Under the pieces are notes generated by a model, which searched no databases, had not been told where the DNA came from, and was given only the letters and a program-made list of their open reading frames with translations. 25,186 nt of DNA from Oscillospiraceae bacterium (lineage in GTDB: Bacteria; Bacillota; Clostridia; Oscillospirales; Oscillospiraceae), in contig JAISDV010000052.1 of assembly GCA_031264545.1 (NCBI GenBank), forward strand, positions 1 to 25,186. The letters are read 5' to 3'. A program made the translations under genes and the position numbers. Each line of letters opens with the position of its first letter. The stretch's first letter is position 1. Below are positions 7,081 through 15,242 of this stretch, in pieces.

Positions 7081-8265
7081 ATGAAGGAATTTGCGCTCAA
7101 ATACGGCTGCAACCCCAACCAGAGGCCCGCACGGATCTATATGCGGGACGGTTCCGAGCTGCCCCTCACGATCCTGAACGGGCGGCCCGGCTACATCAAT
7201 TTCCTTGACGCGCTCAACAGCTGGCAGCTCGTAAAAGAGCTGTCCGAAGCGACCGGCTTGCCTGCCGCGACGAGCTTCAAGCACGTCAGCCCGACGAGCG
7301 CGGCCCTCGGCCTTCAGCTTTCGGAGCCGCTCAAGCGCGCCTGCTTTGTCGACGATGTCGACGGGCTGGACGACTCCCCTCTCGCCTGCGCCTATGCGCG
7401 GGCGCGCGGGACCGACCGGATGAGCAGCTTCGGCGACTGGATTGCTCTCAGCGGGACCTGCGACAAGACAGCGGCGCGGCTGATCAAACGCGAGGTGTCG
7501 GACGGCATCATCGCCCCCGGCTACACGCCCGAAGCGCTCACGCTTCTCCAAACGAAAAAAAACGGCGCGTACAACATCGTTCAGGTCGACGAAGCCTATA
7601 TTCCCGAGCCGTGTGAGATAAAGCAGGTTTTCGGCGTCAGCTTCGAACAGGGGCGGAATAATGCCAAGATCAGCCCGGCCCTTCTGGAAAACGTCGTTAC
7701 GCAGAAAAAGACGCTCCCCGGGCCCGCCGTGCGCGATCTGACCGTCAGCCTTATCACGCTCAAATACACGCAGTCGAACTCCGTCTGCTTTGCGGCGGAG
7801 GGACAGACTATCGGCGTCGGCGCGGGCCAGCAGAGCCGCATCCACTGCACGCGGCTTGCCGGCGGCAAGGCCGACAACTGGCAGCTCCGCCAAAGCCCCG
7901 CCGTGCTGGAGCTGCCTTTTATTGCCGGACTGCCGCGGGCTGCGCGCGACAACGCGATTGACGTCTACCTCTCCGAGGACGCCGACGATGTGCGCGGCGA
8001 CGGCGTTTGGCGGCAGTTTTTTACCGAGCAGCCGCGAAGGCTCGGCTTTGAGGAAAAACGGGCCTGCCTCTCGAAGATCGAAGGCGTTTCCCTCGGTTCG
8101 GACGCCTTCTTTCCCTTCGGTGATAATATTATCAGGGCCGGGCGCAGCGGCGTCAGCTATATTGCCCAGCCCGGCGGTTCCGTCCGCGACGCGGACGTGA
8201 TTGCGGAATGCGACAGGCTCGGCATAGCTATGGCCTTTACCGGCGCGCGGCTTTTCCACCACTGA
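7081..8265 (+). CDS. Stand-alone AICAR transformylase (PurH C-terminal type)
   Basis: A 394-residue AICAR formyltransferase without the N-terminal cyclohydrolase domain found in bifunctional PurH (about 510 residues). It formylates AICAR with 10-formyl-tetrahydrofolate. The SFKHVSPTSAALG segment holds the Lys67-His68 pair that corresponds to the catalytic KH of the family; canonical PurH reads KHxNPCG, so this belongs to the shorter PRK07106-like branch. IGVGAGQQSRIHC and ADVIAECDRLGIAMAFTGARLFHH match the conserved C-terminal half of the transformylase. The start follows GGAAGGG. It works with the adjacent PurO-type protein to replace PurH. Confidence 0.9.
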   Translation: MKEFALKYGCNPNQRPARIYMRDGSELPLTILNGRPGYINFLDALNSWQLVKELSEATGLPAATSFKHVSPTSAALGLQLSEPLKRACFVDDVDGLDDSPLACAYARARGTDRMSSFGDWIALSGTCDKTAARLIKREVSDGIIAPGYTPEALTLLQTKKNGAYNIVQVDEAYIPEPCEIKQVFGVSFEQGRNNAKISPALLENVVTQKKTLPGPAVRDLTVSLITLKYTQSNSVCFAAEGQTIGVGAGQQSRIHCTRLAGGKADNWQLRQSPAVLELPFIAGLPRAARDNAIDVYLSEDADDVRGDGVWRQFFTEQPRRLGFEEKRACLSKIEGVSLGSDAFFPFGDNIIRAGRSGVSYIAQPGGSVRDADVIAECDRLGIAMAFTGARLFHH

Positions 8266-8281
8266 CAGGGGAGGTTTTTCC

Positions 8282-9565
8282 ATGAGGATAATGGTAATCG
8301 GCGGCGGCGGCCGGGAGCACGCGATCATAAAAAAGCTCCGCCAAAGCCCGAAGGTCACGGAAATATTCGCTTTGCCCGGGAACGGCGGAATCGCCCGGGA
8401 CGCGGTCTGCGTTCCCATCGGCGCGGAGGACCTTCCGTCGGCCGTCGATTTCGCTGTCCGGAACGCCATCGATCTTGCGGTTGTCGGCCCCGACGCCCCG
8501 CTTGTCCTCGGCGCGGCAGATGCGCTTGAGGCGGCCGGCATTCCCTGCTTCGGGCCGGATAAACGGGCCGCGATCATCGAGGGCAGCAAGGTGTTCAGTA
8601 AAAATCTTATGCGGAAATACGGTATTCCAACCGCGGCATACGCAGTCTTTTCGGATATAGCGGCCGCGCTCGCCTATCTGGATGATGCGCCGCTCCCCCT
8701 AGTGATAAAGGCGGACGGACTTGCCCTCGGCAAGGGCGTCGTCATCGCCCGGACCCGCGAGGAGGCAAGCGCCGCCGTCCACGCCATCATGGCCGACAGA
8801 GTCTTCGGCGACAGCGGCGCAAACGTCGTCATCGAGGAATTTCTCGAAGGGCCGGAGGTCTCGGTGCTCGCCTTTACGGACGGCAGGACCCTCGTGCCCA
8901 TGGTTTCCAGCATGGATCACAAGCGCGCGCGCGACGGCGACGAAGGGCCGAATACCGGCGGCATGGGCACAATCGCCCCAAACCCGCATTATACGCCGGA
9001 GCTCGCGGAAGTGTGCATGAAACGCATCTTCCTGCCCACCGTCGCCGCGATGAACGCCGAGGGGCGCGGCTTTAAAGGCTGCCTGTATTTCGGGCTGATG
9101 CTGACCGACTCCGGCCCTAGGGTCATCGAATACAACTGCCGCTTCGGCGACCCGGAAGCCCAAGTCGTGCTGCCGCTTCTGGAGAGCGATTTAGTCGACA
9201 TCATGCTCGCAACGCGCAACGGAACGCTTGCCGAAGCCGAGATCAAATTTGCTTCCGGCGCGGCCTGCTGCGTTATTATGGCTTCGCTTGGTTACCCGCA
9301 GCGCTTTGAAAAAGGCTTTGAAATCTCCCTCCCCGCCGCCTTGCCGGAGCGCTGCGCGATTTACGCCGCGGGCGTGAAGCGCGACGAGGGCGGCCGGCTT
9401 CTGACGGACGGCGGGCGTGTGCTTGGCCTCACCGCCTGTGCCGACACCCCCGCGGAGGCCGTGGACAGGGCATACGAGGCGCTGAAGCGCGTCCGCTTCG
9501 AAAACGCTTTTTACCGCAAGGACATCGGACAAAAGGCGCTCGCGGCGCTGAAAAAGGAGGCCTGA
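8282..9565 (+). CDS. purD: GAR synthetase PurD
   Basis: A 427-residue phosphoribosylamine-glycine ligase of normal length. It is an ATP-grasp enzyme joining phosphoribosylamine and glycine. Visible are the N-terminal MVIGGGGREHAI, the ATP-grasp segment VIKADGLALGKGVV, the SMDHKRARDGDEGPNTGGMG block, and EYNCRFGDPEAQVVLP with the metal-binding residues. The ATG follows GGGGAGG at good spacing. The next gene starts 4 bp after its stop and uses the GGAGG site inside the last purD codons. Confidence 0.96.
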   Translation: MRIMVIGGGGREHAIIKKLRQSPKVTEIFALPGNGGIARDAVCVPIGAEDLPSAVDFAVRNAIDLAVVGPDAPLVLGAADALEAAGIPCFGPDKRAAIIEGSKVFSKNLMRKYGIPTAAYAVFSDIAAALAYLDDAPLPLVIKADGLALGKGVVIARTREEASAAVHAIMADRVFGDSGANVVIEEFLEGPEVSVLAFTDGRTLVPMVSSMDHKRARDGDEGPNTGGMGTIAPNPHYTPELAEVCMKRIFLPTVAAMNAEGRGFKGCLYFGLMLTDSGPRVIEYNCRFGDPEAQVVLPLLESDLVDIMLATRNGTLAEAEIKFASGAACCVIMASLGYPQRFEKGFEISLPAALPERCAIYAAGVKRDEGGRLLTDGGRVLGLTACADTPAEAVDRAYEALKRVRFENAFYRKDIGQKALAALKKEA

Positions 9566-9568
9566 ACG

Positions 9569-12500
9569 GTGGTTTACAGGCTGTATGTTGAAAAGAAGCC
9601 CCCGGAAGCGCTCGAGGCCAAGGCGCTTTTGGATGACCTGCGCGGTTTTCTGGGTATCGGAACGCTCGAACAGCTGCGTATCGTCAACCGCTACGACGTC
9701 GAAAATATATCCCCCGCACTTTTTGAACGCTGCCGTTTCACCGTTTTCGCCGAGCCGCAGCGCGACCTCGCCTCAGAGATGCCGGAAATCCCTGAGGACG
9801 CATCGGTCTTCGCGGTCGAGTATCTGCCCGGACAATTCGACCAGCGCGCGGATTCCGCCGCCCAGTGTATACAGTTTATTTCCCAGGGCGAGCGTCCGGC
9901 CGTTCGCACAGCGAAGGTCTACATTCTGCGCGGAAGGCTTTCGACAGACGAGATAAACGCCGTGAAGTCCTATGTCATCAACCCCGTTGAATCGCGCGAG
10001 GCCGCGCTGGAAAAGCCGGAAACTCTGGCCGTGAAATACGCGGTTCCGGCCGGGGTTGCGGTGCTCGCGGGCTTCCGCGCCATGGACCGCAAGGCGCTTG
10101 CCGCCTTCATCCGCGAAAAGGGCCTGGCGATGGACGAGGACGATCTGCGTTTCTGCCAGACGTATTTTATAAGCGAAAACCGCGACCCGACTATCACCGA
10201 GGTCCGCGTGATCGACACCTATTGGTCGGATCACTGCCGTCATACCACCTTCAACACCGTTATCGACAGCGTCAGTTTCGAGGATGAAACGCTCTGCCGC
10301 GCCTGGAACAGATACATCGAAACCCGCAAAATGCTGGGGCGCGGCAAGCCCGTCTGCCTCATGGATCTTGCGACGCTCGCGGCAAAACGGCTGCGCGCCG
10401 AGGGCAGGCTCGACAAGCTTGACGAGAGCGGGGAAACCAACGCCTGCACGGTAAAAATCACCGTTGAAACCGAGGCCGGAAGCGAAAAATGGCTCCTGCT
10501 TTTTAAAAACGAAACACACAACCATCCGACGGAAATCGAGCCCTTCGGCGGTGCGGCGACCTGCGTCGGCGGCGCGATCCGCGACCCGCTTTCGGGCCGG
10601 AGCTACGTTTATGCCGCCATGCGCATCTCCGGCGCGGCTGACCCGCTCAGGCCCGTCTCGGAGACGCTGAAGGGCAAGCTGCCGCAGAAAAAGCTCGTTG
10701 CCGCCGCCGCCGAGGGTTACAGCGCCTACGGCAACCAGATCGGTCTCGCCACCGGCGTCGTCGATGAAATATATCACCCCGGCTATGCCGCGAAGCATAT
10801 GGAGCTGGGCGCGGTCATCGCAGCCGCCCCCGCGGAAAATGTCCGCCGTGAGGTCCCGGCTCCGGGCGACCGCATTATCCTGCTCGGCGGCAGGACAGGG
10901 CGCGACGGCTGCGGCGGCGCGACCGGTTCGAGCAAGGCGCACAGCATCCTCTCCCTCGAGCGCTGCGGCGCGGAGGTGCAGAAGGGCAACGCGCCCGAGG
11001 AACGCAAGCTCCAGCGCCTCTTCCGTAATCCCGAGGCCGCGCGCCTGATCAAGCACTGCAACGATTTCGGCGCGGGCGGCATTGCCGTCGCCATCGGCGA
11101 GCTGGCGGAGGGGCTGAAAATCGACCTCAGCGCCGTACCGAAAAAATATGAGGGCCTGGACGGCACGGAGCTGGCCATCAGCGAGTCACAGGAGCGCATG
11201 GCCGTTGTCATCGAAAAAGAGGCGGTCAGCCGTTTTCTCGAGCTGGCCGCCGGGGAGAATCTCGAGGCGGCGGTCGTTGCCGAGGTCTGTGCGCTTCCCC
11301 GTCTCGTCATGTACTGGAACGGCAGCCCAATCGTGGACCTCTCCCGCCGTTTTCTCGACAGCAGCGGCGCGGAAAAGCACGTTGATATCGCCCCCGCCGC
11401 CATACAGGATTTCAGTAAGGCGCTTCCGCCCGATTTTGAAAGCGGACTGCGCACCCTCGTTTCCGATCTCAATGTCTGCTCGAAGCGCGGGCTTTCCGAG
11501 CGCTTCGATTCGACCGTCGGCGCGGGCAGCGTGCTCATGCCCTTCGGCGGAAGGTCACAGCAGACACCCGTGCAGGCAATGGTAAATAAAATCTCCCGCG
11601 TACACGGCGACTGCAGGACCTGCTCCTTCATGGCCTATGGGTACAACCCTTTTATCAGTGAGAAGAGCCCCTACCACGGGGCCTATCTCGCCGTCGTCGA
11701 ATCCGTCTCCAGGCTCGTCGCCTGCGGCGCGGCCTTTGAGGATGTGTATCTCAGTTTCCAGGAATATTTTGAAAAGCCGCTGCGCGACAGAAAACGCTGG
11801 GGCAAGCCGCTGTCCGCTTTGCTCGGCGCGTTTGACGCGCAGCTCGATCTCGGGATCGCGGCGATCGGCGGGAAGGATTCGATGAGCGGCAGCTTTGAGA
11901 CGCTTGACGTCCCGCCGACGCTCGTCTCATTCGCCGTCACGACGGGAGATATCGGCTGTGTCGTCTCGCCGGAATTCAATGCGGCGGGAACCAAGGTTTT
12001 TCTGCTCAGTCCGGACTATCGCGCGAACGGTCTTCCCGAGCCGGATTCTCTCCTGAAAATCTTCGATACGGTCGCCGGCCTTGTCCGGAGCGGAAAAGCG
12101 CTTTCTGTCTGGACGCCGGGATACGGCGGGATCGCCGAGGGCGTCTTCAAAATGTGTCTCGGAAACGGGCTCGGCTTTCGTTATGCCCCCGAGCGCGATC
12201 CGGACACCCTTTTCACCTATCGCTACGGAAGCTTTATCATCGAGAGCCCAAGTGAAATTCCCGGCGGGCTTTTGCTGGGCGAGACGGCCGGGAAGGCTGA
12301 GATCGTCTGCGGCGTGAGCGCCCTTTCCCTGTCCGGGCTTCAGACGGCTTATGAGAACAAGCTCGAACCGGTCTATCCCTGCGGCACGGAAAGCGCGGGC
12401 AAGCCGGCCGAGCCGTTTACGTTTGAGCGCAAAACATCCCTTCCCAAGCCCCGCGCCGGCGGTCTCAGCCCGCGGGCGGTCATCCCCGTTTTCCCCGGAA

Positions 12501-13264
12501 CCAACTGCGAATACGACACGGCGAAGGCGCTTGAAAGGGCCGGTATCCGGGCTGAGGCCGTGATTATCCGTAACCTCTCGCCGGGCGATATTTCCGGCTC
12601 CGTCGAGCGCTTTGCGCAGGCCCTGAAGCAGGCGCAGCTGGCCGTCATCCCCGGCGGCTTTTCCGGCGGCGACGAGCCGGACGGCAGCGCGAAATTTATC
12701 GCCGCTTTTTTCCGAAACGCCGCCGTGCGCCGCGAGGTCGACACGCTGCTCGACAGGCGCGGCGGGCTAATGCTCGGGATCTGCAACGGCTTCCAGGCGC
12801 TCATCAAGCTCGGGCTTCTCCCCTGCGGGCACATCACCGACACGGATGAGAACAGCCCGACGCTCGGCTTTAACGGCATAGGCCGGCACCAATCGCGGCT
12901 CGTGCGCACCCGGATTGCCTCCAACCTCTCGCCCTGGCTGATGAAGACAAAGCCCGGCGATATTTATACCGTCCCTGTCTCGCACGGAGAGGGGCGCTTC
13001 CTTGCCTCCGACGCGCTGATCGCCCAGCTTGCCGGAAACGGCCAGATCGCCGCGCAGTACGTCGACCTCGAGGGACACGTCACGCAGAATATCCGCTTCA
13101 ACCCCAATGGCAGCGCCTGCGCGGTCGAGGCGCTCAGCTCGCCGGACGGCAGAATACTCGGGAAAATGGGTCATTCCGAGCGCACGGGTCCCGGCCTGTA
13201 CAAAAATGTCCCGGGATTCTATGACATCGGCCTGTTTGCTTCAGCGGCGGAATATTTCAAATAA
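9569..13264 (+). CDS. purL: FGAM synthase PurL, single-chain clostridial form
   Basis: A 1231-residue phosphoribosylformylglycinamidine synthase. It combines an N-terminal PurS-like part, two synthetase halves and a C-terminal glutaminase in one chain, so no purS or purQ is needed. Landmarks are SDHCRHTTFNT near residue 220, KNETHNHPTEIEPFGGAATC near 313, and the glutaminase from PVFPGTNCEYD near 970, with nucleophile Cys1072 (GICNGFQ) and His1139-Glu1141 (VSHGEGRF). The start is GTG at 9569, chosen because AAAAAGGAGG ends 8 nt upstream. It is the last purine gene; no strong terminator follows. The sequence 'CAGTGTATACAG' inside the gene (near 9862) resembles the repeat core but is coding. 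Confidence 0.96.
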   Translation: MVYRLYVEKKPPEALEAKALLDDLRGFLGIGTLEQLRIVNRYDVENISPALFERCRFTVFAEPQRDLASEMPEIPEDASVFAVEYLPGQFDQRADSAAQCIQFISQGERPAVRTAKVYILRGRLSTDEINAVKSYVINPVESREAALEKPETLAVKYAVPAGVAVLAGFRAMDRKALAAFIREKGLAMDEDDLRFCQTYFISENRDPTITEVRVIDTYWSDHCRHTTFNTVIDSVSFEDETLCRAWNRYIETRKMLGRGKPVCLMDLATLAAKRLRAEGRLDKLDESGETNACTVKITVETEAGSEKWLLLFKNETHNHPTEIEPFGGAATCVGGAIRDPLSGRSYVYAAMRISGAADPLRPVSETLKGKLPQKKLVAAAAEGYSAYGNQIGLATGVVDEIYHPGYAAKHMELGAVIAAAPAENVRREVPAPGDRIILLGGRTGRDGCGGATGSSKAHSILSLERCGAEVQKGNAPEERKLQRLFRNPEAARLIKHCNDFGAGGIAVAIGELAEGLKIDLSAVPKKYEGLDGTELAISESQERMAVVIEKEAVSRFLELAAGENLEAAVVAEVCALPRLVMYWNGSPIVDLSRRFLDSSGAEKHVDIAPAAIQDFSKALPPDFESGLRTLVSDLNVCSKRGLSERFDSTVGAGSVLMPFGGRSQQTPVQAMVNKISRVHGDCRTCSFMAYGYNPFISEKSPYHGAYLAVVESVSRLVACGAAFEDVYLSFQEYFEKPLRDRKRWGKPLSALLGAFDAQLDLGIAAIGGKDSMSGSFETLDVPPTLVSFAVTTGDIGCVVSPEFNAAGTKVFLLSPDYRANGLPEPDSLLKIFDTVAGLVRSGKALSVWTPGYGGIAEGVFKMCLGNGLGFRYAPERDPDTLFTYRYGSFIIESPSEIPGGLLLGETAGKAEIVCGVSALSLSGLQTAYENKLEPVYPCGTESAGKPAEPFTFERKTSLPKPRAGGLSPRAVIPVFPGTNCEYDTAKALERAGIRAEAVIIRNLSPGDISGSVERFAQALKQAQLAVIPGGFSGGDEPDGSAKFIAAFFRNAAVRREVDTLLDRRGGLMLGICNGFQALIKLGLLPCGHITDTDENSPTLGFNGIGRHQSRLVRTRIASNLSPWLMKTKPGDIYTVPVSHGEGRFLASDALIAQLAGNGQIAAQYVDLEGHVTQNIRFNPNGSACAVEALSSPDGRILGKMGHSERTGPGLYKNVPGFYDIGLFASAAEYFK

Positions 13265-13269
13265 TCGGC

Positions 13270-13307
13270 GAAAAACCGTGCGCATATGCACATAAACGAC
13301 GCGGTTT
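13270..13307. terminator. Weak hairpin after purL
   Basis: AAACCGTG (13273-13280) can pair with CGCGGTTT (13300-13307), with an A-run before it. The T-run after it is only three bases on the plus strand but five on the minus strand. An alternative hairpin, ACGCGG/CCGCGT, overlaps its right arm. It may be a weak end to the purine operon; readthrough is likely. Confidence 0.3.
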
Positions 13308-13313
13308 CCCGCG

Positions 13314-13342
13314 TTGACAATAGGGAAACAACGTGTTACAAT
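13314..13342 (+). promoter_or_regulatory. Strong sigma-70 promoter for the 95-codon gene
   Basis: A perfect TTGACA (13314-13319) and TACAAT (13337-13342) are separated by 17 nt. It is among the best-matched promoters in the window and would start transcription near 13349, about 50 nt before the small gene. Confidence 0.75.
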
Positions 13343-13400
13343 TCGGTTACGTCCCTCGTGACAGCTTCTTTCCGGGTACAAAAGAAAGGATTGATGATAG

Positions 13401-13688
13401 ATGGCGGAAAAATCTGCGGCTCTCGAATATAAGGGACATCCGCTCCGGCGCAAGGACAACATGATATATTTCGGCAGCATGGCGGACAAATATGTTATCC
13501 TGCTCCAGATACTTGATACCAAGAAGGTCAAGGACATGGATGTCGCGACAAAGGTTTCGGTTCAGCTCCAGCTCACAGACCCTGATCTCAAATCCCGCGA
13601 CCGAGTGGTCAAAAAAAGTGAAAAGGACAGCCTTTACGCGGCGATGGACGTCGCGGCGGTCTGGCTCGACAGGGCGCTCGCCCAGTAG
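13401..13688 (+). CDS. Small conserved-looking hypothetical protein
   Basis: A 95-residue soluble protein that I cannot assign. It is charged (many Lys, Asp, Arg), has no membrane segment, signal peptide or cysteine, and shows a likely beta-rich middle (IYFGSMADKYVILLQIL, VSVQLQLTDPDL) followed by a helix ending in AAMDVAAVWLDRALAQ. Coding is supported by a strong promoter 60 bp upstream, the purine-rich AAAGAAAGGA before the ATG, GC-rich third positions like the neighbours, and the lack of a better frame. It stands alone between the purine and arginine operons. A housekeeping or regulatory role is possible, but nothing in the sequence shows it. Confidence 0.75.
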   Translation: MAEKSAALEYKGHPLRRKDNMIYFGSMADKYVILLQILDTKKVKDMDVATKVSVQLQLTDPDLKSRDRVVKKSEKDSLYAAMDVAAVWLDRALAQ

Positions 13689-13739
13689 CGTAGCGGCACA
13701 GCAAACGCGGCCGGCGCACGCGGCTGCCTCTGACCGGAC

Positions 13740-13777
13740 TCAAGGCCTGCCGGGAATTTTTTGCCGGCAGACCTTGA
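13740..13777 (+). terminator. Strong hairpin after the 95-codon gene
   Basis: TCAAGG-C-CTGCCGG (13740-13753) pairs with CCGGCAG-A-CCTTGA (13764-13777), 13 bp with a single mismatch. A run of six T lies in the loop rather than after the stem, so it is not a textbook intrinsic terminator. It may be a 3' end processing or stabilising element. Confidence 0.45.
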
Positions 13778-13912
13778 CTTGCGTTGAATTTCAGCGCAGA
13801 ATAAGCAGAACAAGCGCAGAGGGGAGCGGGAGCTCAGCGTGAAGAATCACGCTAAACACGCCAGATTTAAGCGCGAAGCGCGCCCGCTTCGCTTCAACCG
13901 CGTTTCATGCGC

Positions 13913-13976
13913 AAAAAGATCATGCCTTTTAATGGTCTGTTTGTGTCTTGAGTGCAGCGAAAGGAAGGATCTTTTT
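13913..13976. other. Long hairpin with symmetric internal loop
   Basis: AAAAAGATC (13913-13921) pairs perfectly with GATCTTTTT (13968-13976). After a 3x3 internal loop, CCTTT (13925-13929) pairs with AAAGG (13960-13964), leaving a 30-nt apical loop. The A-run before and T-run after allow it to act as a terminator in either direction. It also encloses an AAAGGAAGG ribosome-site-like sequence. Confidence 0.5.
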
Positions 13977-14084
13977 TATGCTCCATAGCGGACAGGCCGG
14001 CTGCCGGCACAACATGAAGAAAAAAGAACTTTCCCGTCTCATTTTTCCCGAAGCTGCAGGCGCCTTATTCGGTTTTATATCATC

Positions 14085-14116
14085 CAAAATCATTTGTTGT
14101 GATTTTGTTTTTTTTT
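14085..14116 (+). terminator. AT-rich intrinsic terminator before argC
   Basis: CAAAATCA (14085-14092) pairs perfectly with TGATTTTG (14100-14107) around a 7-nt loop, followed by nine T (14108-14116). The stem is AT-rich, so its strength is uncertain, but the long T-run is good. It would shield the arginine promoter from upstream transcripts. Confidence 0.55.
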
Positions 14117-14127
14117 GCGCGTTTTGC

Positions 14128-14145
14128 CCGGAAGTCCGGTTTTTT
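14128..14145 (+). terminator. Second weak terminator-like hairpin
   Basis: CCGG (14128-14131) and CCGG (14136-14139) can form a 4-bp stem around AAGT, followed by six T. The stem is very short. It follows the preceding terminator by only a dozen bases and may act with it. Confidence 0.3.
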
Positions 14146-14211
14146 GCTGTTCTGCACAAACGCCAGCGCGCTGAGCTGCAGAAAATTATATTTTTAATAT
14201 GCGGTCTGCGC

Positions 14212-14240
14212 TTGATTTTTTTCGTATTCGCCTGTATAAT
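14212..14240 (+). promoter_or_regulatory. Sigma-70 promoter of the arginine operon
   Basis: TTGATT (14212-14217) and a perfect TATAAT (14235-14240) are separated by 17 nt. The start would fall near 14247, inside the ARG-box-like operator, leaving a leader of about 30 nt before argC. Confidence 0.75.
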
Positions 14241-14267
14241 ATTCATAATATTTGAATATTTATTCGG
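14241..14267 (+). promoter_or_regulatory. ARG-box-like operator for ArgR/AhrC
   Basis: TGAATATTTATTCG (14253-14266) matches the known ARG box core TGAATWWWWATTCA except at the last base. A second inverted pair, ATTCA(14241-14245)...TGAAT(14253-14257), overlaps it. The site directly abuts the -10 box and spans the likely start site, as expected for repression by the arginine repressor. The regulator gene is not in the window. Confidence 0.7.
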
Positions 14268-14277
14268 CGGTGATCAT

Positions 14278-15210
14278 ATGACAAGGGTTTTTATCGTCGG
14301 GGCCGAGGGCACGGCGGGACTGCGGCTGCACGCGCGGCTCCAAAAGCGGGCGGACATCGCGCTGCTTGAAATCGACCCCGCGCTCCGCAAGGAAAGGCGC
14401 GAACTGCGGCGCCTGATCGATGGGGCGGATTTTGTCTTTCTCTGTCTGCCGGACGCCGCGGCGCTGGAGATCGCGGCGCTTGCGCAGGACAGCGGCACGC
14501 GGATCATCGACACCTCGACGGCGCACCGAACCGCGCCGGGCTGGGCCTACGGCTTTCCCGAGCTTTCAGCCCGCCATCGGAACGCGCTTGCTCAGGCAAA
14601 ACGCGCGGTCTCGCCCGGCTGTCACGCGAGCGGCTTTATCGCCCTCGTCTACCCCCTGATTTCCCTTGGAATGCTCAGCGCGGACAGCCTGCTGACCTGC
14701 AGCTCGCTCACAGGCTACAGCGGCGGCGGGAAAAAGATGATCGCCGCATACGAGGCGGCGCGGCGCCCGGAGGCCCTGAAAAGTCCTCTGCTCTATGCCC
14801 TGGACCAGACGCATAAGCATCTGCCGGAAATCTCCGCCCAGTGCGGGCTTACAAATCCCCCGGTCTTCATGCCGGTCGTGGGAGATTTTTACTCCGGGAT
14901 GCTCGTCAGCGTCCCCCTGCACGCCGCACAGCTGAAAGCCGGCTGTACCGCTGCGGATATTCACAGAGCGCTTAAGGCGCATTACGCGGGCAGCAGGCTC
15001 GTCAGAGTCTCGGAAGAAGTGCCCGCGTCCCTCTCCGCCGGCGCCTTCGCCGGGCGGGACGACATGGTGCTGTTTGTCTCCGGCGGGCCGGAGCGCATCG
15101 TCCTTTCCGCACTCTTCGACAATCTCGGCAAGGGCGCTTCAGGCGCGGCGATACAGTGCTTTAACCTGATGCTCGGCCTGCCGGAAGAAACCGGCCTAGC
15201 ACTTGGCTGA
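14278..15210 (+). CDS. argC: N-acetyl-gamma-glutamyl-phosphate reductase, type 2 ArgC
   Basis: A 310-residue NADPH-dependent reductase that reduces N-acetylglutamyl phosphate to the semialdehyde in arginine synthesis. The length and the sequence fit the shorter type 2 ArgC rather than the usual 345-residue form. The N-terminal VFIVGAEGTAG binds NADP, Cys115 in PGCHASG is the catalytic cysteine, and GFPELS and GYSGGGKKMI are family motifs. The frame is open for about 330 nt upstream, but the ATG at 14278 is chosen because the Rossmann motif begins there and the upstream part overlaps promoter, operator and terminators. The ribosome site GGCGGTGATC matches the 16S tail through GGTGATC but sits only 2 nt from the ATG. 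Confidence 0.93.
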   Translation: MTRVFIVGAEGTAGLRLHARLQKRADIALLEIDPALRKERRELRRLIDGADFVFLCLPDAAALEIAALAQDSGTRIIDTSTAHRTAPGWAYGFPELSARHRNALAQAKRAVSPGCHASGFIALVYPLISLGMLSADSLLTCSSLTGYSGGGKKMIAAYEAARRPEALKSPLLYALDQTHKHLPEISAQCGLTNPPVFMPVVGDFYSGMLVSVPLHAAQLKAGCTAADIHRALKAHYAGSRLVRVSEEVPASLSAGAFAGRDDMVLFVSGGPERIVLSALFDNLGKGASGAAIQCFNLMLGLPEETGLALG

Positions 15211-15242
15211 ACCCGGCTCTCAGATTAGGAGGTTAACATAAC

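Larger units (their letters stand above)
13689..14211. other. Structured intergenic region, no convincing gene
   Basis: About 520 bp with no gene I can support. The first half is GC-rich and holds hairpins at 13740-13777, 13836-13853 (AGCGTG/CACGCT) and 13873-13892 (GCGAAGC/GCTTCGC). The second half turns AT-rich and holds a long hairpin at 13913-13976 and terminator-like structures at 14085-14116 and 14128-14145. ORFs in either strand here lack a good start context or run into other signals. It could be the 3' region of the 95-codon gene, a small RNA, or degraded mobile DNA. Confidence 0.5.

Noticed and set aside
6337..8589. Very long minus-strand ORF (750 codons) opposite purO-AICARFT-purD
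   Set aside because: It is a shadow of GC-rich coding DNA; the plus-strand genes have clear family motifs and ribosome sites.
9862..9875. GTGTATACAG inside purL, resembling the core of the repeat motif
   Set aside because: Only the short core matches, the TCTAA end is missing, and it lies in conserved coding sequence.
9773..11056. Minus-strand ORF of 427 codons inside purL
   Set aside because: Shadow ORF with low-complexity Ala/Arg/Gly-rich translation and no family motif.
13929..14246. Minus-strand ORF of 105 codons
   Set aside because: Composition is basic and low-complexity, no ribosome site is seen, and it overlaps the control region of argC.
13948..14277. Open frame continuing upstream of argC for about 110 codons, with an ATG at 13978 after AAAGGAAGGA
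   Set aside because: It would run through two terminator-like hairpins, the promoter and the ARG box, encodes an irregular Phe/Ile/Cys-rich stretch unlike ArgC, and the NADP-binding fold starts at 14278.
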